The notes under the pieces: model-generated | The model's database searches: none | Told to the model about the DNA's origin: nothing | The model's input: only the letters and a program-made list of their open reading frames with translations | Assembly (NCBI GenBank): GCA_948777935.1 | Contig: CAQDYY010000007.1 | Location: 22,460 to 86,459, forward strand | DNA: 64,000 bases | Direction of reading: 5' to 3' | DNA from: an uncultured Clostridia bacterium | GTDB lineage: Bacteria > Bacillota > Clostridia > TANB77 > CAG-508 | Shown: positions 1-8,102 of the stretch, in pieces | How the letters are laid out: each line of letters starts with the position of its first letter | How positions within the stretch are numbered: position 1 is the first letter of the stretch | Position numbers and translations under genes: made by a program

Positions 1-43
1 GGAGAAAAAGTAAAAATATTAATTGTAAAAGTAAATTCATCAC

Positions 44-1255
44 ATGCATTTCGGAAAGGTACTAGAGATAATCGATTCATCTAATAATAGACAAAAGTTA
101 GATTGTAATACATATAAAAGATGTGGTGGTTGTAATTTAAGACATATGAAGTATGAAGAAACATTAAAAATAAAAAGAGATATTGTACAAAATTTAATTA
201 ATAAATCGTTAGAACAAAAGGTAACAGTAAGAGAAACTATAGGAATGGAAAAGCCATTTTTTTATCGTAACAAGGCACAATATCCAGTAAGTTATAATAA
301 AAATGGAGAAATAGTAACAGGAATATATGCAGCAAGAACACATGAAATAGTTCCAATAGAATCATGTGCAATACAAATGCCAATATCACAAGAAATATCA
401 AAATTTATTATACGATTCATGAAAGAAAACAAAATACTAGCATATAACGAAAAGGAAAGAATAGGAGCAATTCGTCATATTGTTGTAAAAGTAGGAATTT
501 ATACAAATGAAATAATGTGTATTCTTGTAACAAATGAGAAAAAAATTCCACATGAAAAGGAATTAGTAGAAGAATTAAGAAATAATTTTCCCAATATTAC
601 AACAATAGTTAAAAACATTAATCAAAAAGATACAAACGTAATTATGGGAAAGGAAAACCAAATTCTATATGGAACAGGATATATTAAGGATAAACTAGGA
701 AATTTTATATTTAACATATCTGCACAATCTTTTTATCAAATAAATCCAATTCAAACAGAAAAATTATATAATTTAGCAATTCAAAAAGCAAATTTAACTA
801 AAAAAGATATAGTTCTAGACTTATATTGTGGAATAGGAACAATAGGAAGTTTTGCATCACCATATGTAAAACAAGTTTATGGAATTGAAATAGTAGAACA
901 AGCAATTATAGATGCAAAAGAAAACGCAAAGCAAAATAATATTAAAAACATAGAATTTTATTGTGGGGATGTGGAGGAAATTTTAGAAACAGTATTAGAA
1001 AAGAAAAAGGTAATGCCAAATGTAGTATTTGTAGACCCACCAAGAAAAGGATTAGATGAAAACACAATAGAAAATATAATAAGAATAAAGCCACAAAGAC
1101 TTATTTATATTAGTTGCAATCCTGCAACATTAGTACGCGATTTAAGAAAACTCGAAGAAACATATGAAATAAAAGAAATTCAAGCCTTAGATATGTTTCC
1201 ATTTACTAGCCACGTGGAATGTGTGGCAGTGCTACAATTAAAACAAGACATGTAA
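44..1255 (+). CDS. rlmD: 23S rRNA (uracil-5)-methyltransferase, RlmD/RumA type, 5' end in another frame
   Basis: SAM-dependent methyltransferase that makes 5-methyluridine in 23S rRNA. The sequence shows the Fe-S cluster cysteines (C21, C27 and C30 in the CGGC region), the SAM-binding motif LDLYCGIGTIG, the VDPPRKGLD motif, the catalytic ISCNPATLVRDL stretch and the C-terminal FPFTSHVEC signature. The start at 44 is probably not real. Bases 1-51 encode a TRAM-domain end (GEKVKILIVKVNSSHAF) in frame 1, and the protein continues as GKVLEII in frame 2, so one extra base (C near 52) splits the gene. The 3' end matches sequences found beside the recombinases downstream, so it is the integration target of the accessory elements. 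Family and role are secure; whether the gene is intact is not. Confidence 0.9.
   Translation: MHFGKVLEIIDSSNNRQKLDCNTYKRCGGCNLRHMKYEETLKIKRDIVQNLINKSLEQKVTVRETIGMEKPFFYRNKAQYPVSYNKNGEIVTGIYAARTHEIVPIESCAIQMPISQEISKFIIRFMKENKILAYNEKERIGAIRHIVVKVGIYTNEIMCILVTNEKKIPHEKELVEELRNNFPNITTIVKNINQKDTNVIMGKENQILYGTGYIKDKLGNFIFNISAQSFYQINPIQTEKLYNLAIQKANLTKKDIVLDLYCGIGTIGSFASPYVKQVYGIEIVEQAIIDAKENAKQNNIKNIEFYCGDVEEILETVLEKKKVMPNVVFVDPPRKGLDENTIENIIRIKPQRLIYISCNPATLVRDLRKLEETYEIKEIQALDMFPFTSHVECVAVLQLKQDM
1208..1237 (+). other. Putative recombinase attachment site in the 3' end of rlmD
   Basis: The segment around CACGTGGAATGTGTGGCAG lies in the last codons of rlmD. It recurs with few changes at 26771-26799, 35656-35684 and 43107-43135. 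Two of those copies lie at the 3' end of serine recombinase genes. Integration of mobile elements into the 3' end of this methyltransferase gene is known in Firmicutes. The exact crossover dinucleotide cannot be fixed by reading alone. Confidence 0.7.
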
Positions 1256-1805
1256 TGCTTGATTTTGATATGGTTTCAGAGATTATATCTTTTGAGGAGA
1301 AAGGCAGATTTGGAAAAGAAAAACATCAAAATTTAGGTGTGAGAGTTAAAGTAGTTGCTTAAGTGGTAAGTGGAAACACATAAATAACTTTTTTATAAAA
1401 TAGAGCAAAGTGTTTGAAATACTGAGAAATTTACAATTGTATCTATGGTAAGCATAACAGATATAGGTTGAGTCGGTTTGTAGATATGATGTAAAGCTAG
1501 GTATTTCAAGGAATAGAAGAAATTTATTAAAATGAGTTATAGAGAATCTTTATTAAATAGGTGTCAGTAGATATGTGCTGATGTCTATTTTTTATAGGAC
1601 GAAAATTTAATAAAATTTGGCTTATAAAAATTCATAGGACGAAAAAACGAGAAAAATTGTCCTATAACATTTGCAACTCAATTCTAATCTCCAATAAAAA
1701 TAATATCAAGAGTAAATAAACTCACTATCGTTCGCTCTTGACATTATTTCTATTGGGGATTTTGTAGCATTTAAGCGAATGTAAGGATAAATATGTTTTG
1801 TAAAT
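1238..1805 (+). repeat. Element left end, type A (copy 1), non-coding with a long hairpin
   Basis: This roughly 550-base stretch is closely repeated at 35685-36185, directly after the second recombinase. Shared pieces include GATTTTGATATGGTTTCAGA, the GGTAAGCATAACAGATATAG segment and a hairpin. Here the hairpin has arms 1691-1712 and 1735-1756 (about 22 bp with a few mismatches). In both places it starts at a putative attachment site, so it is best read as the left terminus of an integrated element. No convincing gene is present; short open frames include one that continues the rlmD-side reading with a FEEKGRFGKEKHQ-like peptide. Confidence 0.7.
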
Positions 1806-1886
1806 ATTGGCAAAACACTATGAAAAATTGTTAATTTGTGATATAAATAAAGTGAATTACTAGATATAGTAAAGATTGGAGAAATA

Positions 1887-2693
1887 ATGGAATTTAGAAA
1901 AATAAAAGTAGAAGAATTTGAAAAATTAAAAAACTTGTTTCCAGATAATGAAAAAATGTGGAGTAAGTATAAAAAAAAAAGATTAGAACAATTTGAAAAA
2001 CAAGAAATAGATGTGTTTATAATTGAAAATAATGAAAACATTATTGGGGAAATAACAGTTAATTATAAAAGCCATCAATTAGCAACAGAAACAATACCAA
2101 ATAGAAGAGTATATTTAGAAGCATTTAGAGTAGATAAAAAATATCAAGGTAAAGGTTTAGGACAAAAATTAATAAATTATTGTACAGACTATTTAGCAAA
2201 TAGAGGATATATTGAATATACAATAGGTGTAGAAGATGATAATGAAATAGCGAAACATATATATTTTAAACTAGGATTTACCAATGCAATAGATAAAGGA
2301 CATGGAGATGAATTTGATCCTAGTGAATATACTTTATATTTAAAAGATATTGATAAATTTGATATAAAATCATACATAGGAAAAACAGTTACAGCAAGAA
2401 TAGATAGACAAATGGGTTCTAAGCATCCAAAATATGGATTTATATATCCAATTAATTATGGATATATACCAAATACAATAAGCGGAGATGGAGAAGAACT
2501 AGACTGTTATATATTAGGAGTTTTTGAACCAATAGAAAGTTTTACAGGAAAATGTATAGCAATAATACATAGATTAAATGATAATGATGATAAATTAGTT
2601 TTAGTACCAAAAGATAAAAATTATACAAATCTTGAAATTCGAGCATTAACAGAATTTCAAGAAAGATTTTTTGAGAATATAATTATTAACTAA
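1887..2693 (+). CDS. GNAT acetyltransferase fused to an inorganic pyrophosphatase-like domain
   Basis: Two-domain protein of 268 residues. Residues 1-155 form a GNAT acetyltransferase domain with the acetyl-CoA loop YQGKGLGQKL. Residues 160-265 resemble the core of soluble family I inorganic pyrophosphatase (GFIYPINYGYIPNT, then GDGEELDCYILGV with the metal-binding acidic residues). The pyrophosphatase part is shorter than the free enzyme, so it may hydrolyse another phosphoanhydride or act as a sensor. It follows the element left end and lies 29 bases before the PEP-utilising gene, so the two may be co-transcribed. The ribosome site is GGAG 6 bases upstream. The substrate is not evident. Confidence 0.75.
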   Translation: MEFRKIKVEEFEKLKNLFPDNEKMWSKYKKKRLEQFEKQEIDVFIIENNENIIGEITVNYKSHQLATETIPNRRVYLEAFRVDKKYQGKGLGQKLINYCTDYLANRGYIEYTIGVEDDNEIAKHIYFKLGFTNAIDKGHGDEFDPSEYTLYLKDIDKFDIKSYIGKTVTARIDRQMGSKHPKYGFIYPINYGYIPNTISGDGEELDCYILGVFEPIESFTGKCIAIIHRLNDNDDKLVLVPKDKNYTNLEIRALTEFQERFFENIIIN

Positions 2694-2722
2694 TACTATA
2701 ATAAATAATGGGAGGAATATAT

Positions 2723-4615
2723 ATGGAAATTAATCCAAAATCTACTTTAGATAATTTAGGTGGAAAAGGTTATAACTTAAATTTATTAAAAGATATATGT
2801 GATGTACCAGAATTTTTTGTAATTAAATTTGATAACTTTGAAGAAATTGAAGATGAAGAAATACAAAAAGAAATATTGAATTACTATAAAGAAAAACAAT
2901 TTGATCTAGTTTCTGTCAGAAGTTCTGCAACAGTAGAAGATTCAAAACAAGCAAGTTTTGCTGGTATGTTTGATAGTGTTCTAAATGTAAATGAGACTAA
3001 TTTAATAGATGCTTTACAAGAAGTAATAAAATCTGTCAAAGGAAATAGAGTTATAGAATATTGTAAAACAAAAGGTATAGATTATTCTAAAGTTGGTATG
3101 AGAATTGTTATTCAAAAAATGGTTACTTCAAGAGTATCTGGAGTATGCTTTACTAGAACACCAGAATCTAATAAAACAATGATGATAGAAGCTTGTTTAG
3201 GACTTGGAGAGGCATTGGTTAGTGGTAGAGTTACACCTGATAATTATATTATTGATAAAGATACTTTAGGAGTAGATGATACTTCTATAGGATATCAAAA
3301 TGTTATGCTAAAAAATAAAGAATATGAAGAAGTACCATTTAATGAAAGAAATTCTAAAAAATTAACTAATAAAGAAATTCAAGAATTAATAGAAGTATCA
3401 TTGCGAATCGATAATTCTTTAGGTTTTGGAGGTACAGACATTGAATGGGCAATTGAAAACGATAAACTATATATTTTACAAGCAAGAGCGATTACTTTTG
3501 AAAGTAAGTCCGAAGAGAAAAAAGAACTATTACCAAGTATACAAAACTATCAATTGACATTTAAAGTAACAGGATTAGACTTTATGTTTGCAGACTTACT
3601 ATGTAGAGGTTTTGGATATTTGCACCCATTATTTATATGTCGTGATGGATATTTCCTTCAATACTTTACCAATGAAAAAATGCAATATGCTGCAAGCTAT
3701 GGATATGATTGGTTAAGTGCTAAGAACGGATATGATGAATATAAAAAAGAATTTACAAAATTTCATGAAAGTTCTTTTAAAATATTAGAAGAAATTTTAG
3801 AAAGTGAAATAACAAGTGAAAAGATTAAGCAATTTTTTGAGATAATTTATCAGTATTTTATATTTTACTCAAAGAATGATTTTCAGTTTACTAATACTAC
3901 ATATTTATATGCAGATAAAAATCCTATTATATCAGAAAATCTACAGAAATTATCAGCATTTAAGGATTATGCAAGAGTATGGATAAATGATGTTGCTACA
4001 GATGATAAGTGCCTTTTAAATAGATTATTGGAGAGACTATCTTACGAATTTGGAATTGATATGGATATTCTAAATTTATATAAGATAGATGAGATAGTTG
4101 ATTTAGCGAATAATAAAATAGTAGGTCAAGATATAATTGATGAAAGACAAATGGCTGCTATAGTAATGTATGATGGACAAAATATTAAATATGTATGTGG
4201 AGAAAAAGCAGTTGAATATATAAGAAATGTCAAAAAGATTGAACAATCACAATTGAAAAATGAACTTTCTGGGCAAGTAGCAAATAAAGGAAATGAAAAT
4301 GAAAATGAAGTAAGAGGAAAAGTTAGAATTATTAATGTAAATTATTCTGATTTTTCAGAAATGGAAAAAGCTATTGAAGAAATGAATAAAGGAGAAATTC
4401 TTGTATCAGAATCAACAGCACCAGAATTAATGGTTGCTTGTACTAAAGCAAAAGCTATTGTAACTGATATGGGAGGTATGCTTTCACATGCTGCAATAGT
4501 AAGTAGAGAATTAGGTATTCCTTGCATAGTTGGAACAGTACATGCTTCTCGTTCATTAAAAGATGGAGATAATATAAAAATAGATTTAGATACTGGCAAT
4601 ATAGAAATTTTATAA
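2723..4615 (+). CDS. PEP/pyruvate-binding phosphotransferase, PEP synthase/rifampin-phosphotransferase-like
   Basis: The 630-residue protein combines an N-terminal ATP-grasp (PEP/pyruvate-binding) domain, seen as LVSVRSSATVEDSKQASFAG with GFGGTDIEWAIE near residue 250, a helical middle part, and a C-terminal swivelling domain. The swivelling domain has the phosphohistidine motif GGMLSHAAIVSRELGIPCIVG. These features define enzymes that move phosphate between ATP and a small molecule through a histidine. It is shorter than PEP synthase (about 790) and rifampin phosphotransferase (about 860), and the middle part differs, so the acceptor is unknown. ATG at 2723 is preferred because GGAGG lies 8 bases upstream. 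A terminator follows immediately. An antibiotic-modifying role is possible but unproven. Confidence 0.75.
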   Translation: MEINPKSTLDNLGGKGYNLNLLKDICDVPEFFVIKFDNFEEIEDEEIQKEILNYYKEKQFDLVSVRSSATVEDSKQASFAGMFDSVLNVNETNLIDALQEVIKSVKGNRVIEYCKTKGIDYSKVGMRIVIQKMVTSRVSGVCFTRTPESNKTMMIEACLGLGEALVSGRVTPDNYIIDKDTLGVDDTSIGYQNVMLKNKEYEEVPFNERNSKKLTNKEIQELIEVSLRIDNSLGFGGTDIEWAIENDKLYILQARAITFESKSEEKKELLPSIQNYQLTFKVTGLDFMFADLLCRGFGYLHPLFICRDGYFLQYFTNEKMQYAASYGYDWLSAKNGYDEYKKEFTKFHESSFKILEEILESEITSEKIKQFFEIIYQYFIFYSKNDFQFTNTTYLYADKNPIISENLQKLSAFKDYARVWINDVATDDKCLLNRLLERLSYEFGIDMDILNLYKIDEIVDLANNKIVGQDIIDERQMAAIVMYDGQNIKYVCGEKAVEYIRNVKKIEQSQLKNELSGQVANKGNENENEVRGKVRIINVNYSDFSEMEKAIEEMNKGEILVSESTAPELMVACTKAKAIVTDMGGMLSHAAIVSRELGIPCIVGTVHASRSLKDGDNIKIDLDTGNIEIL

Positions 4616-4618
4616 TTG

Positions 4619-4645
4619 AAAAAGCCCTCGTGAAGAGGGCTTTTA
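4619..4645 (+). terminator. Rho-independent terminator
   Basis: The stem AAAGCCCTC pairs with GAGGGCTTT around a 5-base loop and is followed by a short T run, just after the PEP-utilising gene. The hairpin and the following 50 bases (with GAAGTGTGCAAT and AAATGTAA) resemble 14723-14815, so terminator and flank are shared between elements. Confidence 0.85.
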
Positions 4646-4760
4646 AGCACTTTTACAAGCGAACAATCCACATCGAAGTGTGCAATATTAAATGTAATAA
4701 ATTTATAATAGGTATTTTAGAAAAAAGCAACATTTTTAAATAAATTTTAAAACAAAAAAC

Positions 4761-4790
4761 TGTAGCTTATATATTTCTATATAAGCTACA
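4761..4790. repeat. Perfect 13-bp inverted repeat
   Basis: TGTAGCTTATATA and TATATAAGCTACA are exact reverse complements around TTTC. It lies in the 345-base gap between the PEP-utilising gene and abiEi. No T run follows, so a terminator role is doubtful. Confidence 0.7.
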
Positions 4791-4898
4791 TTCTAAATCA
4801 TAACTGCTTACCGAAATAAGCCTTTTCAATCATCTAATAAAAGTATAATAGAAATTTTAACAAAAAACAATATTTTTTAACAAATTTTATATAAATAC

Positions 4899-4948
4899 TT
4901 GCCGGAAACTCTCGTAAATGATACAATATTTACGAGAGTTTCCGGCAA
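4899..4948 (+). promoter_or_regulatory. abiE promoter inside a perfect 21-bp inverted repeat (operator)
   Basis: Arms 4899-4919 and 4928-4948 are exact reverse complements with an 8-base spacer. A promoter is embedded in them: TTGCCG at 4899-4904, a 17-base spacer and TACAAT at 4922-4927. AbiEi antitoxins are known to bind inverted repeats upstream of their own operon, so this is the likely autorepression site. It also rules out a translation start upstream of 4962. Confidence 0.85.
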
Positions 4949-4961
4949 AGGAGAGAAAAAG

Positions 4962-5555
4962 ATGGAAAATATAAATATAATAAAAAAATTATTAGAGAAA
5001 AATAATGGGATAATAACAACAAAAGAGGTAGAAGATTTAGGAATTAATAGCAAAATTTTAACTAGAATGATTGAAAAAGGAATAATAGAAAGAGTTTCAA
5101 GAGGTGTTTATATAAGTACAGATACATTAGAAGATAAATATTTTATTACACAAGCTATTTGTAAGCGAGGAATATTCTCACATGAGACAGCTTTATATTT
5201 TCATGACTTATGTGATAGAACACCTATAAAATATCAATTAACAATACCAAGTTACTATAATAATGTATTGATTAAAGATAAAAATTATCAATTCTTTTAT
5301 TTAAAAGATGATCTATATGAAATAGGTATAACAGAAATGAAAACACCTTATGGAAATAAAGTTAAAGTATACGATTTAGAGAGGACAATTTGCGATATTA
5401 TTAGAAACAAGAAGAAAATAGAAATTGCATTATTTGCTGATAGTATGAAAAGATATGCAGAAAGAAAAGATAGAAATTCAATAAAGCTACATAAATATGC
5501 AAAACTATTTAATATAGAAGATGATTTAAGAAAATACTTGGAGGTGTTATTGTGA
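4962..5555 (+). CDS. abiEi: AbiEi-type antitoxin and autorepressor
   Basis: The 197-residue protein starts with a winged-helix region (LLEKNNGIITTKEVEDLGI, then MIEKGIIERVSRGVYI), typical of AbiEi antitoxins. The rest has the AbiEi C-terminal fold, including the motif KVYDLERTICDIIRNK. In this type IV system the antitoxin counteracts the nucleotidyltransferase toxin without binding it and represses the operon. ATG at 4962 is chosen because the longer frame runs through the operator. The stop overlaps the toxin GTG start by four bases, which implies translational coupling. A broken relative lies at 15135-15617. Confidence 0.85.
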   Translation: MENINIIKKLLEKNNGIITTKEVEDLGINSKILTRMIEKGIIERVSRGVYISTDTLEDKYFITQAICKRGIFSHETALYFHDLCDRTPIKYQLTIPSYYNNVLIKDKNYQFFYLKDDLYEIGITEMKTPYGNKVKVYDLERTICDIIRNKKKIEIALFADSMKRYAERKDRNSIKLHKYAKLFNIEDDLRKYLEVLL

Positions 5556-6400
5556 TAGCAAAAAATAGAGCACAATTAAAATCATGGATAAAAAACATGT
5601 CAGCAAAAGTTGATGTAAATGAAAATATTATCTTACAAAACTATATGCTAGAGAGATTATTAGAAAGAATTTCAGTATCAAACTATAAATATAAATTTGT
5701 ATTAAAAGGTGGAATGTTGATAACAGCTATAGTTGGAATAGATATGAGAAATACACTAGATATGGATGCAACAATAAAAGGTTTTAATTTAGAAAAAGAT
5801 AACCTTGAAAATATATTAAACGAAATATTTAGTATAGACTTAGATGATGGAGTAACTTTTGAATTTAGAAATATAAAAGAAATAAGACAAGAAGATGAAT
5901 ATGGAGGATATAGAGTATCATTAGATGCAAAATTTGATAAGTTAGTTGTACCAATGAAATTAGATATAACAACAGGTGATGTAATTATTCCAAAAGAAGT
6001 AAACTATAAGTTTGGTTTAATGTTTGAAGATCGTTCTATAGAAATACTTGCATATAATATGGAGACAGTAATAGCAGATAAATTTGAAACAATTATATCA
6101 AGAAATGTTGATACAACAAGAGCAAGGGATTTTTATGATATTTATATACTTTGGACTACACAACAACAAAACTTTGATAAAGAATTGTTAGGACAAGCTA
6201 TTGTAAAGAAATTTGAATACAGGGGTTCAATCGACAAACTAAATAATATAGATGAGATAATGGAAGTTATAAAAGAAAGTGAAACTCTAAAAGAACATTG
6301 GAAGAATTATCAGAGTAAGTTTAGTTATGCAGAAGATATTAGTTATGAAGATACGATTAGGGTATTAGAAGAAATGGTAAAATTATTATATAATGATTAA
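5552..6400 (+). CDS. abiEii: AbiEii/AbiGii-family nucleotidyltransferase toxin
   Basis: The 282-residue protein has the nucleotidyltransferase signature FVLKGGMLITAIVGI followed by RNTLDMDATIKG, where the two acidic residues would bind metal. In AbiEii relatives this domain transfers nucleotides to tRNA or another target and stops growth during phage infection. A downstream aspartate (KLDITTGD region) and the ARDFYDIYIL segment are also typical. The start is GTG at 5552, overlapping abiEi. The stop precedes the Gabija-like gene start by 25 bases, so AbiE and the next two genes probably form one defence transcript from the promoter at 4899. Confidence 0.85.
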   Translation: MIAKNRAQLKSWIKNMSAKVDVNENIILQNYMLERLLERISVSNYKYKFVLKGGMLITAIVGIDMRNTLDMDATIKGFNLEKDNLENILNEIFSIDLDDGVTFEFRNIKEIRQEDEYGGYRVSLDAKFDKLVVPMKLDITTGDVIIPKEVNYKFGLMFEDRSIEILAYNMETVIADKFETIISRNVDTTRARDFYDIYILWTTQQQNFDKELLGQAIVKKFEYRGSIDKLNNIDEIMEVIKESETLKEHWKNYQSKFSYAEDISYEDTIRVLEEMVKLLYND

Positions 6401-6425
6401 ATGTAATACTATGGGGGAATTGAAT

Positions 6426-8102
6426 ATGAAATTTGAATCAATTACAATTAAAAATTTTAGAAATTTTAAAGATATAGAAATGAATTTAAATAATAAGAAT
6501 GTATTTTTTGGATTAAATGATGTTGGAAAAACCAATTTTTTATATGCACTAAGATATGTTTTTGATAAAGATATAAGAAAACTTAATCTAATAGATTCAG
6601 ATTATCATAACAAAAATATTAGTGAACCTATACAAATAGTTATTAAAGTTGATATTAGTGATGAAAAGTGTGAAGATAATCAAAAATTAAGAGCACATTT
6701 AAAAGGAGCAATAATGAGTTCAGACAATAGTGTATATATAAAATTAGAAGCCATGTATGATAAAAAAGAATTAGTAGGACAACCAATATTATACTGGGGC
6801 GGAAATTTAAAAAGTTTACAAGAAATGAAGATGCATGGATATTTATATGAGATTGATTATGTTTTTAATGTGTTTTATATAGATGCCTATATTGATATGT
6901 ACAATTTGTTTAAAAAAAATATTAATATATTAGTTAAAAATGAAAATGAACAAGATAAAGATGTACTAGAAAAAATTCAACAATCTGTTACAAACTTAAA
7001 TAATGAAATATCTACATTGTCAGGAATAAAAAATTTTGAAGACAAAATAACACCTGAATATAAAAAGTTTAGAAATGATAGCATTGAAATTACTGTTAAA
7101 TCTGAAATAGCAGTAAAAGGCTTATATTCTAATTTAATACCATATATAAAACAAGAAAATACAACTAACTTGTACCCTACGTCTGGTGAAGGTAGAAAAA
7201 AATTATTATCATATTCTATTTTTGATATTATTGCAGATGAATCATCAGAAAGAAAAATTAATTTATTTTTAATAGAAGAGCCAGAAAACCATTTGCATAA
7301 ATCAATGCAAATTGCATTATCACAAATATTATTTACTGATGAAAAATACAAATATTTATTTGTAACTACGCATTCTCCATTTATATTGTATGAAATGGAC
7401 AAAGTTAATCTAGTAAGAATCTATAATAAAAATCAAATTGATAGTTCAAGTATATTTTATAAAGTACCTAAAGAATATGAGAAATATAAAAAGATATTAA
7501 ATAGAAGATTATCAGAAGCAATTTTTGCCAATAAAGTTTTATTAGTAGAAGGTCCTTCAGAATTGGTGCTTTTTGAAAAAGTATTATTTACATTGCAACC
7601 TTTTTATGAATCTGATGGAATATCGATTATAGATACAGGAGGTATTAAATTTAAAAAATATATAGAAATATTGAAACCATTAAAAATAAAGATATTTGTA
7701 AAAACTGATAATGATCTTAGGAGCAACAATCATGGAAAGTATAGTGTAGTTGGTTTTAGCAGATGTAATGGCATTATCGATAAAAATATTTTACCAGTTA
7801 CTCCTATAGAAGGAAAATCTATAAAAGATAAGATAGATTTATATATAAAAAATATACAAAAATTAAATGATATAAGAAAGAATTATAATGTTTATTTATC
7901 AAAAGTTGATTTAGAAAATGATTTAGATGAAGTATTACATGATAAAATAGTGGAATATTTAGGTACAGAAAAGGTAGTTGAATATTTGCAACAATCAAAA
8001 TTATATAATATTGTAGAACTGATTGAAAAATTAACATATGAAGATTGCGTAAATATTAAGGAACATTATAACTTTGAATGTTTGAAAGAGGTATTGAAAT
8101 GA
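6426..8102 (+). CDS. gajA: Gabija-like GajA: OLD-family ATPase with TOPRIM nuclease domain
   Basis: The 558-residue protein begins with an ABC/OLD ATPase module: IKNFRNFKDIEM, Walker A GLNDVGKTN near residues 29-37, Walker B LFLIEEPENHLH and FVTTHSPFIL. A TOPRIM domain follows, with VLLVEGPSELVLF (catalytic glutamate near residue 375) and KTDNDL (acidic pair near 428-430). Size, domain order and the adjacent UvrD-like helicase match Gabija, where GajA cleaves DNA when nucleotide pools fall during infection. ATG at 6426 fits a GGGGGA site; the longer frame from 6393 would overlap abiEii. The pairing supports Gabija better than a solitary OLD nuclease. Confidence 0.85.
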   Translation: MKFESITIKNFRNFKDIEMNLNNKNVFFGLNDVGKTNFLYALRYVFDKDIRKLNLIDSDYHNKNISEPIQIVIKVDISDEKCEDNQKLRAHLKGAIMSSDNSVYIKLEAMYDKKELVGQPILYWGGNLKSLQEMKMHGYLYEIDYVFNVFYIDAYIDMYNLFKKNINILVKNENEQDKDVLEKIQQSVTNLNNEISTLSGIKNFEDKITPEYKKFRNDSIEITVKSEIAVKGLYSNLIPYIKQENTTNLYPTSGEGRKKLLSYSIFDIIADESSERKINLFLIEEPENHLHKSMQIALSQILFTDEKYKYLFVTTHSPFILYEMDKVNLVRIYNKNQIDSSSIFYKVPKEYEKYKKILNRRLSEAIFANKVLLVEGPSELVLFEKVLFTLQPFYESDGISIIDTGGIKFKKYIEILKPLKIKIFVKTDNDLRSNNHGKYSVVGFSRCNGIIDKNILPVTPIEGKSIKDKIDLYIKNIQKLNDIRKNYNVYLSKVDLENDLDEVLHDKIVEYLGTEKVVEYLQQSKLYNIVELIEKLTYEDCVNIKEHYNFECLKEVLK

